Origin: Rhizobium terricola
GTDB lineage: Bacteria; Pseudomonadota; Alphaproteobacteria; Rhizobiales; Rhizobiaceae
Direction: 5' to 3'
Assembly (NCBI RefSeq): GCF_012927355.1
Contig: NZ_JABBGK010000002.1
Span: 268,758 to 332,757, forward strand
Length of the DNA stretch: 64,000 nt
Shown: positions 1 through 8,214 of the stretch, piece by piece
Layout of the letters: each line of letters opens with the position of its first letter
How positions within the stretch are numbered: position 1 is the first letter of the stretch
Position numbers and translations under genes: made by a program
The notes under the pieces: generated by a model
The model's database searches: none
Told to the model about the DNA's origin: nothing
What the model saw: the letters and a program-made list of their open reading frames with translations, nothing else

Positions 1-2742
1 AACCTTGGCGACTTCGGCCAGGCGGAAGGCATCCGCCGGGCCTTCGTCCGCGACGACCGAGACCGCCGAGGTGATGCAGATCTCCGCGAAATCCTGGTCT
101 TCCAGCGCCTTGAACAGGTCCGGGTCGGCAACGTGCACGACCGGGGCCGCTTCCAGCGACGAACCGATGCGCTTTTCGCGGCGCTCGATTTCGAGAGCGC
201 CGGTGACGACGGTGCGAACCTGACGGATCTTGTCCCACTTCGCTTCCAGCGCCGGATTCAGCCATTCGGCCGGGACCGTCGGGAACTGTTCGAGATGAAC
301 CGAAACAGCCTGTGGATTGCGCGAGAGCCACGCTTCTTCGGTGGTGAAGGGCAGCATGGGTGCAAGCCAAGTGACGAGGCAATCGAACAGCTTGCGGATG
401 ACCGCAAGCGCCGAACGACGGCGCAGCGACGACGGGGCGTCGCAGTAGAGCGCGTCCTTGCGAACGTCGAAGTAGAAGGCCGAGAGCTCGACGTTGGAGA
501 AGTCGATGAGCGCACGGGCGATCTTCTTGAAGTCGAAGGCGTCGTAGCCTTCGCGCACCAGCTTGTCGAGTTCCGCCAGGCGGTGCAGCATCAGCTGCTC
601 CAGTTCCGGCATGTCGGCGATCGCGATTTCCTCGCCCATGTCGTGCGCCAGCGTGCCGAGCATCCAGCGGATGGTGTTGCGCAGCTTGCGATAGGCGTCG
701 ATGTTGGTCTGGATGATCGTCTTGCCGAGGCGCTGGTCTTCCCAATAGTCGGTGGTCATGACCCAGAGACGCAGGATGTCGGCGCCCGATTCCTTCATGA
801 CGTCCTGGGGGGCCACGACGTTGCCCTTGGACTTCGACATCTTCTCGCCCTTCTCGTCCATGGTGAAGCCATGGGTGATGACGGCGTTGTAGGGCGCGCG
901 GCCACGGGTCGCGGCACTTTCGAGCAGCGACGAATGGAACCAGCCCCGATGCTGGTCGGAGCCTTCCAGATAGACGTCGGCCGGCCATTTGAGGTCCGGG
1001 CGGTCCTCCAGCGTGAAGGTGTGGGTGGAGCCCGAGTCGAACCAGACGTCGAGAATGTCGCGGACCTGCGTCCAGCCCTCACCGGCGCGGTTGCCGAGGA
1101 AGCGCTCGCGGGCGCCTTCGGCGAACCACGCATCGGCGCCCTCGGCCTCGAAGGCTTCGAGGATGCGGGCATTGACGGCATCGTCCTGCAGCACTTCGCC
1201 GTTTTCATCGACGAAGACGCAGATCGGAACGCCCCAGGCGCGCTGGCGCGAGAGGACCCAGTCGGGACGCGTCTCGATCATGGCGCGCAGGCGGTTCTGG
1301 CCGGCGGCGGGAACGAAACGGGTGTCGTCGATCGCCTTCAGCGCGCGTGAACGCAGGGTCGTTCCGTCGGCCAGGTCCTTGTCCATGTAGACGAACCACT
1401 GCGGCGTGTTGCGGAAGATGACCGGCTTCTTGGAGCGCCAGGAATGCGGATAGGAATGCTTCAGGCGGCCGCGGGCAAAGAGGCGCTCGGCAGCGATCAG
1501 CGCCTTGATGACGCGATCGTTGGCATCGCCCTTCTTGCCGTTGTCGTCCATGACGCGGGCGCCGTCGAAACCGGGGGCATCGGCGGTGTAGAAGCCGGCA
1601 TCGTCGACCGGGAACGGGATCTTCGACGAGATGCCGCGCGCCTCGAGGTCACGGGCGTGGTGCGTCCAGGCGTCAAAGTCCTCGCGGCCGTGGCTGGGCG
1701 CGGTGTGGACGAAACCGGTACCGGCGTCGTCGGTGACATGGTCGCCATCGAGAAGCGGAACGGCAAAGTCGTAGCCGAGGTCGACCAGCGGGTGGGCGCA
1801 GGTGAGGGCTGCGAGCTCTTCAGGCGCGATGTCGCGCACGAGCTTCAGCGTCACCTTGGCCTTGGCGGCCGCATCGTCGGCAAGGCGGGTCGCGAAGATC
1901 AGCTTTTCACCGGGCTGCGGACCGAAGTCGTTCGTAGCACTTTCAACCTCAAACAGGCCGTAGGGGTAACGCGAGGAGAACGCGATCGCGCGGTTGCCCG
2001 GGATGGTCCAGGGGGTAGTCGTCCAGATGACGACGAAGTTGCCCTTGAGGTCGGCGGGGCCCTCGACGATCGGGAACTTCACCCAGATCGTGTCGCTCTC
2101 GACGTCGGCATATTCCACTTCGGCTTCGGCCAGCGCGGTGCGCTCGACGACCGACCACATGACCGGCTTCGAGCCGCGATAGAGCTGGCCGCTCATGGCG
2201 ATCTTCAGAAGCTCGCCGGCGATGCGGCTTTCGGCGTGGAAGTTCATCGTGGTGTAGGGATTGTCGAAGTCACCCTCGATGCCGAGACGCTTGAACTCCT
2301 CCGACTGGATCTTGATCCAACCGGCGGCGAAGTCGCGGCATTCCTGGCGGAATTCGTTGACCGGAACCTCGTCCTTGTTCTTGCCCTTCTCGCGGTACTT
2401 TTCCTCGATCTTCCACTCGATCGGCAGGCCGTGGCAGTCCCAGCCGGGAACGTAGTTGGAGTCGTAGCCGCGCATCTGGAACGAGCGGGTGATGACGTCC
2501 TTGAGGATCTTGTTCAGCGCGTGGCCGATGTGGATGTTGCCGTTGGCATAGGGCGGGCCGTCGTGCAGGACGAATTTTTCCCGGCCGGCGGCAGAAGCGC
2601 GCAACTTCTTGTAGAGACCCATTTCCTGCCAGCGCTTGACCATCTCTGGTTCCTTCTGCGGCAGTCCGGCGCGCATCGGGAATTCGGTCTGGGGCAGGTA
2701 GAGGGTGGACGAGTAGTCAACTTTTTCAGTGGTGTCGGTCAT
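1..2742 (-). CDS. ileS: Isoleucyl-tRNA synthetase, C-terminus beyond window
   Basis: Charges tRNA-Ile with isoleucine in the cytoplasm. The reading frame is open from the ATG at 2742 to the first base of the window, 914 codons without a stop, so only the C-terminal end is missing. The class I signature HIGH is at residues 71-74, inside [11 protein letters not shown], and KMSKS is at residues 634-638. The N-terminus is the usual one for bacterial IleRS, with a short acidic leader before [12 protein letters not shown]. The CP1 editing domain lies between the two motifs. Nothing in the visible part suggests damage. Any C-terminal zinc finger cannot be judged here. Confidence 0.97.
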   Translation of the reverse strand, partial: MTDTTEKVDYSSTLYLPQTEFPMRAGLPQKEPEMVKRWQEMGLYKKLRASAAGREKFVLHDGPPYANGNIHIGHALNKILKDVITRSFQMRGYDSNYVPGWDCHGLPIEWKIEEKYREKGKNKDEVPVNEFRQECRDFAAGWIKIQSEEFKRLGIEGDFDNPYTTMNFHAESRIAGELLKIAMSGQLYRGSKPVMWSVVERTALAEAEVEYADVESDTIWVKFPIVEGPADLKGNFVVIWTTTPWTIPGNRAIAFSSRYPYGLFEVESATNDFGPQPGEKLIFATRLADDAAAKAKVTLKLVRDIAPEELAALTCAHPLVDLGYDFAVPLLDGDHVTDDAGTGFVHTAPSHGREDFDAWTHHARDLEARGISSKIPFPVDDAGFYTADAPGFDGARVMDDNGKKGDANDRVIKALIAAERLFARGRLKHSYPHSWRSKKPVIFRNTPQWFVYMDKDLADGTTLRSRALKAIDDTRFVPAAGQNRLRAMIETRPDWVLSRQRAWGVPICVFVDENGEVLQDDAVNARILEAFEAEGADAWFAEGARERFLGNRAGEGWTQVRDILDVWFDSGSTHTFTLEDRPDLKWPADVYLEGSDQHRGWFHSSLLESAATRGRAPYNAVITHGFTMDEKGEKMSKSKGNVVAPQDVMKESGADILRLWVMTTDYWEDQRLGKTIIQTNIDAYRKLRNTIRWMLGTLAHDMGEEIAIADMPELEQLMLHRLAELDKLVREGYDAFDFKKIARALIDFSNVELSAFYFDVRKDALYCDAPSSLRRRSALAVIRKLFDCLVTWLAPMLPFTTEEAWLSRNPQAVSVHLEQFPTVPAEWLNPALEAKWDKIRQVRTVVTGALEIERREKRIGSSLEAAPVVHVADPDLFKALEDQDFAEICITSAVSVVADEGPADAFRLAEVAKV

Positions 2743-3072
2743 GATCTTGCCATCGAAGGGCGACCGGGAGGCGGTCGCGTATTTGTCTTGGAATTCGTGG
2801 TGACGGAGAGCGTCGCGAAGAACGCCGAAAACCCGGACCCTCCGGCAGCTCTCAAAGCGCGCGGAAGGCCGGGCCAATAATTCGAAGGGATATGGTCAGC
2901 CGAACCCTGGTCATTGTGGCGGTTGTTTAAGGGTTTTTACCGCGAAAAGGAAGGGGGCCGCACAGGTTTATGCGGCTCCATCCGGCGGCCGACGCGAAAC
3001 GGCCGGCCGCGCCGCGATAGCGCCGAACGCTACAAGCTGATCGTTCCGCGCCGCAGAGACCGGCCTACGCCA
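2743..3072. other. Intergenic region upstream of ileS
   Basis: These 330 bases hold no convincing gene. They must contain the ileS promoter and leader, reading leftwards. I see no T-box or other recognisable riboswitch. The only structure I can support is the small hairpin at 2955-2978, listed separately. Confidence 0.5.
2955..2978 (-). terminator. Candidate terminator of the 3073-3360 gene
   Basis: On the minus strand GCCGCA and TGCGGC pair around an eight-base loop. They are followed by a C-run and a pyrimidine stretch ending in TTTT. The stem is short, so this is a weak candidate. It lies between the small gene and ileS, where an end of transcription would be expected. Confidence 0.35.
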
Positions 3073-3360
3073 TCATCGCGCCGCGGGAGAGCATCGGCGC
3101 ACCGGTACGGTCCTGGCCGGCAGGCGGCCACCGGTAAGGCCTTCGAGCTCGACGATCTCGCGATGTCCTGCGCGCCGTACCCTGCCGGTGCCGTTCCCGC
3201 ATTCCCCTCTCGCGAAATGGATCGCCGCTTCTTCGTTCGCGAAGATCCCACCCACCAGCCCGGCGGCGTCGTGTACGACCCACCATCCGTGACGATCACG
3301 CCCGACAGTAAAACGGGTCGCGCCCCCGGCAGGGTCGACAGGTGCGGTTTGAGCGTTCAT
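3073..3360 (-). CDS. Small conserved-looking protein, 95 aa, unknown function
   Basis: The start is the ATG at 3360, preceded at good spacing by AGAGGAAA; an upstream in-frame ATG at 3381 has no such site. The N-terminal half has a compact pattern of two tryptophans, paired valines and glycines (RHGWWVVHDAAGLVGGIF), then a helix with ANEEAAIHFA. This resembles small single-domain proteins common in Rhizobiales, but I do not recognise a named family. The C-terminal third is basic and less structured. It begins 38 bases after the DapA-like gene on the same strand, so it is probably cotranscribed with it. No signal peptide or membrane segment is visible. Confidence 0.6.
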   Translation of the reverse strand: MNAQTAPVDPAGGATRFTVGRDRHGWWVVHDAAGLVGGIFANEEAAIHFARGECGNGTGRVRRAGHREIVELEGLTGGRLPARTVPVRRCSPAAR

Positions 3361-3398
3361 GGTTTCGTGTTTCCTCTTCATCTGGGACTGCAATCCGA

Positions 3399-4313
3399 TT
3401 ACGCTCTGGCTGCCCGGGTCCGGCGATGGTCGCCAAGAAGGGCGAGCGCACCGCGTATGGCCTCTTCCGTCGACGGCTCCACCGGCGTCAGCGGCAGGCG
3501 TACCTCGGGGCTCAGGCCGAGAAGACACGACAGAGCCAGCTTGGCGGCAGCGACGGAATGTTCCTGCTCAAGCGCCTGCACCAGCGGCAGAAGCCTTCGG
3601 TTCAGTTCCAACGCCGCCGGGATGTTGCCGCTCTGCTGGGCGTGAAACATCGAGGTGAGCAGGCGTGGTGCCACATTGGCGGCCACGGAGAAGGCCCCGC
3701 GCCCGCCGAGGAGGCAGAACGGCAATGCGGTCAGTTCATGGCCGGAATAGTGCCGTGGGCTCCTGCCGCAGGCGACGGGGAAAGTTCCGCGCCGCGCAAG
3801 GTCACCGGTGTAGTCGATCAAGCCGACGACGTTCGGCAGGCCGGAAAGCCGTTCGACCAGACCTTGGCCGACGTCTATCGCCGTGCGCAGCGGTGCGTTG
3901 GCGATCACCAGCGGAATGTCGACGGCTTCGCTGATCACCTGAAAATGGCGCAGCACACCTTCCTGGGTCGGCTTGGAGTAGTAGGGCGCAACGATCACGG
4001 CGGCACGGGCGCCGAGTGCGCACGCCTCCTGCGTGAATTCGACAGTGGTGCGCGTGCAATTCGTCCCGGTGACGACGAGGACGGGAACTTCGCTGCCGGC
4101 AACCTCGACGGCGATCCGGATTACATCCATTCGCTCTTCGTGGGTGAGGGTCGAGGTTTCTCCGGCTGCTCCGCAAACGCAGATACCGGCCACACCACCA
4201 CGTATCTGCCATTCGATCAGGCTCATCAATCCGACGCGGTCGAGGGCACCTCCGCGAAACGGCGTGACGAGTTCCGTGTAGAGCCCATCGGGCAGGTTTG
4301 CTGGGTTAAACAT
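3399..4313 (-). CDS. DapA-family protein lacking catalytic residues
   Basis: The whole 304-aa protein has the dihydrodipicolinate synthase / N-acetylneuraminate lyase TIM-barrel pattern, including PYYSKPTQEG and the C-terminal GGRGAFSVAANVAP. The Schiff-base lysine expected in the GIKEATGD motif is isoleucine here (GLIDYTGD, residue 166). The GTTGE motif is GAAGE, so both active-site threonines are alanine. The tyrosine of the YNVP motif is alanine (ANAP, residue 138). The arginine after that motif is kept. It therefore cannot work as a normal class I aldolase and is probably a pseudoenzyme or a binding or regulatory protein. The ATG at 4313 has AGGTGAGG nine bases upstream; a GTG at 4328 that overlaps the upstream stop codon is an alternative start. 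Confidence 0.85.
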   Translation of the reverse strand: MFNPANLPDGLYTELVTPFRGGALDRVGLMSLIEWQIRGGVAGICVCGAAGETSTLTHEERMDVIRIAVEVAGSEVPVLVVTGTNCTRTTVEFTQEACALGARAAVIVAPYYSKPTQEGVLRHFQVISEAVDIPLVIANAPLRTAIDVGQGLVERLSGLPNVVGLIDYTGDLARRGTFPVACGRSPRHYSGHELTALPFCLLGGRGAFSVAANVAPRLLTSMFHAQQSGNIPAALELNRRLLPLVQALEQEHSVAAAKLALSCLLGLSPEVRLPLTPVEPSTEEAIRGALALLGDHRRTRAARA

Positions 4314-4324
4314 CGGACCGAACC

Positions 4325-4735
4325 TCACCTGGATCCTGCCGCGTGGCGCGAGGCCGCAATCAGGGCCAGCAATACCGCGGCATTGCGATCGCGATGGGTG
4401 GATGCACCGCCAGCCGCAGGATCCGGTGAGCGCGCGCCAAGCCGGCAGAACCAGACCTCGGCGGAGAACGACAGATCGGCCAGTTCGAGAGGCGGATTGC
4501 AGCGGCCGACGAGAAACAGCAGCGCATCGAAGTAAGCGAGCGCGTCCATTTTTGCTCGAAATAGCCGACGGTCCACTGGATTCTGACGGCAGGCAGCAAG
4601 GCTATCCAGGACGTTGAAGGCTTCCCAGATATGATGCTCGGATGCCCTTGGAAGCTCCGCGAGGCGATCCGACAGGAGGTCGGCGCGCGCGCTCAACGAC
4701 AGCGGGGCGCCATCGCAAAAGATGGTGGTTTGCAT
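4325..4735 (-). CDS. Unknown protein, 136 aa, upstream of the DapA-like gene
   Basis: The start chosen is the ATG at 4735, with AAAGGGATG 6-12 bases ahead; a second ATG at 4744 has poor spacing. The protein is mostly predicted helix, with an N-terminal ASEHHIWEAFNVLDSLAAC region and a C-terminal alanine-rich end. I recognise no family. Its stop lies just before, or overlaps, the start of the DapA-like gene, so the two are translationally close and form a unit with the small gene at 3073-3360. The region upstream (4736-5023) has no gene and should carry the promoter. Confidence 0.5.
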   Translation of the reverse strand: MQTTIFCDGAPLSLSARADLLSDRLAELPRASEHHIWEAFNVLDSLAACRQNPVDRRLFRAKMDALAYFDALLFLVGRCNPPLELADLSFSAEVWFCRLGARSPDPAAGGASTHRDRNAAVLLALIAASRHAAGSR

Positions 4736-5023
4736 GAGTTTCATCCCTTTCGGAAGGACGAAGGGACATTGCAGACTTGAAACCGCTGCGCCTGAGCGGA
4801 GCGGCACCGGGCATGACGACAAGGATGTACAGGCCGGAGCTGCTGCAAAGTCGTTTTCGTCCACCTTGTTGAAGACAAGAATGAACTTAGGCGGGCTCAG
4901 ATCAGGTATCGATGCCGAAGACGGCCCGCGGACATCAGGATTTCATACGGTTCCCTTGTCCGGCTAACATGCAGGTCGATGGCACGCGGAGCCTGCCCCC
5001 GGTGAAGAGGCAGTGGCAAATGA

Positions 5024-5467
5024 TCAGGCGGGCCGGACCGACAAGCTGAAGACATTCATGCGCAGCAGCCGGCGCGCGACGAGCATGCCGACGACCAGGG
5101 CGGCGAAGAACACGAAGGCCTCGCGATGACCGAGGCCGAGCGCCGGCACGGAGCCGCCCGGGCAGAAGCCGGCAATACCCCAGCCGACGCCGAAGAGCAG
5201 CGAGCCGCCGACCAGGCGGGCGTCGATGCGGCCCTTGGCCGGGATGTGGAAACCGTCGTCGAAGACCGGTGCCTTGCGGCGGCGCTGGACCAGCACGTAG
5301 CCCGGTCCGGTAACCAGGAGAGCACCCGCCATCACGAAGGCCAGACTCGGATCCCAGGAGCCGGCGAGGTCGAAGAAATTCATGACCTTGGCCGGATCCG
5401 CCATGCCGGAGAGCACGATGCCGAGGCCGAAGATGGCGCCGATCGCCACTGCAACGAGATATTTCAT
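5024..5467 (-). CDS. YeeE/YedE-type membrane protein, second half (DUF6691-like)
   Basis: A 147-aa membrane protein with about four hydrophobic segments. It carries the motif GWGIAGFCPGGSVPALG, whose cysteine is residue 102. YeeE/YedE proteins of the TsuA kind take up thiosulfate or related sulfur compounds through cysteines placed like this. Here the fold is split over two genes, and this is the C-terminal half. The ATG at 5467 lies 11 bases after the stop of the first-half gene, so the pair is an operon and the products probably assemble together. Sulfur transport is inferred from family and motif. Confidence 0.85.
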   Translation of the reverse strand: MKYLVAVAIGAIFGLGIVLSGMADPAKVMNFFDLAGSWDPSLAFVMAGALLVTGPGYVLVQRRRKAPVFDDGFHIPAKGRIDARLVGGSLLFGVGWGIAGFCPGGSVPALGLGHREAFVFFAALVVGMLVARRLLRMNVFSLSVRPA

Positions 5468-5478
5468 CGGACGCTCCC

Positions 5479-5895
5479 TCAGAACACGTGGCGCATCAGG
5501 AAGACGGTGGCAAAGCCGGAGGCCATGAAGCTCGCGGTCGCGGCGATCGAACGGGGCGACAGGCGCGCCATGCCGCAGACGCCGTGGCCCGAAGTGCACC
5601 CCGAGCCGAAAGTCACGCCGAGGCCGGTAACAAGGCCGCCGACGACGAGCGCACCGAGCGAGACCGGCGCGGAGAAAGCGGCGCCGTAGCCGAAAAGCTG
5701 GAGCAATGCCGGCATTCCGATCGCGCCGACGAGAAAGGCGGCACGCCAGGCCCAGTCGGCACTGAGCGGCGGGAAGACGCCGATGACGATCGCCGACATG
5801 CCGGCGATGCGTCCCCAGGAGAGCATCAGGAGAACGGCCGCAAGGCCGATGAGAAGGCCGCCGGTGAAGGACAGCAGTGGCGTGAATTCAGTCAT
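5479..5895 (-). CDS. YeeE/YedE-type membrane protein, first half
   Basis: A 138-aa membrane protein with four or so hydrophobic segments and the signature GSGCTSGHGVCG (cysteines 100 and 107). This is the sulfur-relay cysteine motif of YeeE/YedE family transporters. It is the N-terminal half of the fold; the other half is encoded immediately downstream. In other Proteobacteria such split pairs occur with BigR-type repressors and sulfide-oxidising enzymes. No such regulator or enzyme gene is next to it here, but an unusually AT-rich segment lies upstream. Confidence 0.87.
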   Translation of the reverse strand: MTEFTPLLSFTGGLLIGLAAVLLMLSWGRIAGMSAIVIGVFPPLSADWAWRAAFLVGAIGMPALLQLFGYGAAFSAPVSLGALVVGGLVTGLGVTFGSGCTSGHGVCGMARLSPRSIAATASFMASGFATVFLMRHVF

Positions 5896-5968
5896 GAAGG
5901 AAGATGGTCCGGGATCGATAACGAAGGCCGGCCTGTGCCGACGGCGGCAATCTATGCGCGGCAGTCCG

Positions 5969-5996
5969 AATTACATAGGTATATATTTATATTTGT
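5969..5996 (-). promoter_or_regulatory. AT-rich promoter/operator candidate of the YeeE pair
   Basis: A run of about 28 bases is almost free of G and C, with overlapping TATA-like steps, in a region otherwise above 60% GC. It lies about 75-100 bases upstream of the YeeE-type gene and just after the ribF stop. It may hold the -10 region or a site for an ArsR-family sulfide sensor. No exact consensus was matched. Confidence 0.4.
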
Positions 5997-6040
5997 AGCG
6001 TCCGATCGGAAATGTTTTGCCGCACGAACGGCGCCCGACA

Positions 6041-7021
6041 TCAGAAGGCGATCTTCGCGTCCAGTTCGCCGAGCGGGCGTACACCGGAGAGAAGCCCCCT
6101 CGCCTCCTCCTCGTCCTTGCGGATCTGCGCGACCAGCGGCTCGAGGCCGGCGAATTTCAGTTCGTCGCGCAGGTGACCGAAGAAGGACACCCGGCAGTTC
6201 TCGCCGTAGAGATTGCCTTCGAAATCGAAGACATAGGTTTCGAGCAGGGCCGCGCCGTTCTCGGTGACCGTGGGCCGATAGCCGAAGCTCGCAACGCCGT
6301 CGTAGAGACGACCATCGGTGCGCCGAAGACGGACGGCATAAATGCCGGGCTTCAGCTCGACTTCCGGCGCAAGCGCCATGTTGGCGGTCGGATAGCCCAG
6401 AGTGCGGCCGAGCTGCTGGCCCTTGATGACCTCCGCCTCGACGGTGAAGCGATAGCCGAGCAGACCTGCGGCCTCGGCGACATTCCCCTCGGACAGCAGG
6501 CGGCGAATGCGGCTCGACGACACCACCTCGGCGCCCTCGTCGCGGAAGGCGTCGACCAGTGTGACCCCGAAGCCGTTCCTTTGCCCGGCGTCCATGAGAA
6601 AGGCCGGTCCGCCCTCACGTCCCTTGCCGAAATGGAAGTCGAAGCCGGTCACGACCTCGGTCGCGCCGAGCCATTCAACGAGGATCGAGCGGACGAAATC
6701 CTCGGCGGAGCGGCCGGAAAATTCGCGGTCGAAAGGATATTCGATCACCGAGTGGAAACCCATGGCCTCGAGCAGGCTCGCTCGCAGCGGTGCCGGGGTC
6801 AGCCGGAAGACCGGTTTGTCGGGATTGAAGACGCTGCGCGGATGCGGCTCGAAGGTCAGGACGAGGGCCGGCACGCCGCGGCTCTGCGACAGCTCGAGCG
6901 CCCGGGTCAGCACGGTCTGGTGACCGCGATGCACGCCATCGAAGTTGCCGATCGCGATCACGCCGCCTTTCAGCTTCTCCGGCAGCGGGTTCTTCTTCTC
7001 GTTTCGATGAAAAACCGTCAT
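6041..7021 (-). CDS. ribF: Bifunctional riboflavin kinase / FAD synthetase
   Basis: Phosphorylates riboflavin to FMN and then adenylylates FMN to FAD. At 326 aa it has the usual bacterial length. The nucleotidyltransferase half begins with AIGNFDGVHRGHQ (residues about 23-35), the HxGH-type signature, and has the SSSRIRRLL segment near residue 170. The riboflavin kinase half contains GQQLGRTLGYPTANM, the PTAN motif that binds the flavin and nucleotide. The ATG at 7021 is preceded by GGAGG with good spacing. The protein is cytoplasmic. Confidence 0.97.
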   Translation of the reverse strand: MTVFHRNEKKNPLPEKLKGGVIAIGNFDGVHRGHQTVLTRALELSQSRGVPALVLTFEPHPRSVFNPDKPVFRLTPAPLRASLLEAMGFHSVIEYPFDREFSGRSAEDFVRSILVEWLGATEVVTGFDFHFGKGREGGPAFLMDAGQRNGFGVTLVDAFRDEGAEVVSSSRIRRLLSEGNVAEAAGLLGYRFTVEAEVIKGQQLGRTLGYPTANMALAPEVELKPGIYAVRLRRTDGRLYDGVASFGYRPTVTENGAALLETYVFDFEGNLYGENCRVSFFGHLRDELKFAGLEPLVAQIRKDEEEARGLLSGVRPLGELDAKIAF

Positions 7022-7062
7022 GATCTGCCTCCACGAGACGGTAGACCGAGAAACATCCGGGT

Positions 7063-7233
7063 ACCCCCCTCTGGCCTGCCGGCCATCTCCCCCTCAAGGG
7101 GGGAGATCGATCCGGGGTCATGCCCCGCCCGGTCCCGATACAGTCCAAGGGAAATCACACCAGGGAATGCCAGCCGCGCGTCTTGCCAATCTCCCCCCTT
7201 GAGGGGGAGATGCCCGGCAGGGCAGAGGGGGGT
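7063..7233. repeat. RIME-like intergenic element, copy 1
   Basis: Two 45-base arms (7063-7107 and 7189-7233) are near-perfect inverted copies of each other, separated by about 80 bases. Each arm contains its own small palindrome built on CCCCCTCAAGGGGG. The right arm is identical, base for base, to that of the element at 16359-16481. The position between two genes and the nested palindromes match the class of rhizobial intergenic mosaic elements. It is untranslated and sits between ribF and the HAD gene. Confidence 0.85.
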
Positions 7234-7267
7234 GAATTGCAGCAAGTTCATCTGGTCGGCCCTCGTG

Positions 7268-8119
7268 TCAGGCGAGCCTCTGCATCCAATAGCTCGGCGC
7301 GGCATTCTCGCGCTTCAGCCAGGCGTTGAGGATCGCTTCGTCCGGCTTGCCGTTGACGGTGTATTCGGCGGCATGGATGCCGCCGGAGATGTAGAGAAGG
7401 TCGAGGCCTGCGTCGAGGGCGCCGCGCACGTCGGTCGGCATGCCGTCGCCGATCGCAAGGATGCGATCCCTGGCGACCTCGCCCTTGCGCTCCTCGCGTG
7501 CTGCGCCAAGTGACGCTTCATAGATCGGGCGGTGCGGCTTGCCGGCGATGCGGGTCGAGCCGCCAAGCTGTTCGTAATAGGCGGCAACCGCGCCCGCGCA
7601 GGGGATCATGCGGTGGCCGCGCTCGACGATCAGGTCCGGATTGGCGCAGATGAGCGGCGCCTTGCGGGCCGCGAAGGCCACAAGCACGTCGTGATAGTCC
7701 TCGGGCGTCTCCGTCTCGTCGTCGAAGAAGCCGGTGCAGACGATCGCCTCGGCGTCGTCGGGCGCGACGGCCGTCACGCCGAGGCCTTCCAGCAGGTTGA
7801 GATCGCGATCCGGACCGAGGAAGAAGATACGCTTCGGGCCGGCCGCAATCAGCGTGCGGGTGACGTCGCCGGAGGTGACGATACGGTCATAGGCGGTATC
7901 GGCGACGCCGATCATCCGCAGCTGGTTGATGACGTCCTCAGACCGGCGCGGCGAATTGGTGATCAGGACGACCGTTACGCCGGCGGCGCGGGCGGCGGTC
8001 AGCGCCTCGGATGCGGCGGGAAAGGCATCGACCCCGTTGTGCAGGACGCCCCAGACGTCGCACAGGATGACGTCGTAACGTTCGGTGACGTCGCTCAAGG
8101 TGGAAATGCGGTCGGCCAT
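7268..8119 (-). CDS. HAD-superfamily phosphatase, class IIA (TIGR01459-like)
   Basis: A 283-aa HAD hydrolase. Motif I is DVWGVLHNG near residue 20, motif II is the ITNSPR segment, and GKPHRPIYEA followed by ILAIGDGMPTDVRGA supplies the lysine and the acidic motif of class IIA sugar-phosphate phosphatases. The first aspartate is followed by VWGV instead of DGDGT, as in the TIGR01459 subgroup common in alphaproteobacteria. The substrate is unknown. The ATG at 8119 has AGGAAC upstream; the open frame extends further but without a better site. It lies 95 bases downstream of chrA. Confidence 0.85.
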   Translation of the reverse strand: MADRISTLSDVTERYDVILCDVWGVLHNGVDAFPAASEALTAARAAGVTVVLITNSPRRSEDVINQLRMIGVADTAYDRIVTSGDVTRTLIAAGPKRIFFLGPDRDLNLLEGLGVTAVAPDDAEAIVCTGFFDDETETPEDYHDVLVAFAARKAPLICANPDLIVERGHRMIPCAGAVAAYYEQLGGSTRIAGKPHRPIYEASLGAAREERKGEVARDRILAIGDGMPTDVRGALDAGLDLLYISGGIHAAEYTVNGKPDEAILNAWLKRENAAPSYWMQRLA

Positions 8120-8214
8120 GCGCTGTTCCTGACTGAAAAAATGCAAGGCTGACATCGCAAAGGAACGTCGGGAAGGCAAGGGCTTTTGCGGAAAATAGCC
8201 GCAAGCCAGCGGCA

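Noticed and set aside
133..1350. Long plus-strand open frame opposite ileS
   Set aside because: It is an antisense frame of the ileS gene, kept open by high GC. It has no family motifs, and the minus strand shows HIGH and KMSKS.
1444..2880. 478-codon plus-strand open frame
   Set aside because: Antisense to the N-terminal half of ileS; the arginine- and valine-rich composition is typical of shadow frames.
2743..3072. Possible riboswitch or T-box before ileS
   Set aside because: No T-box core or specifier loop could be found, and T-boxes are not expected in this group.
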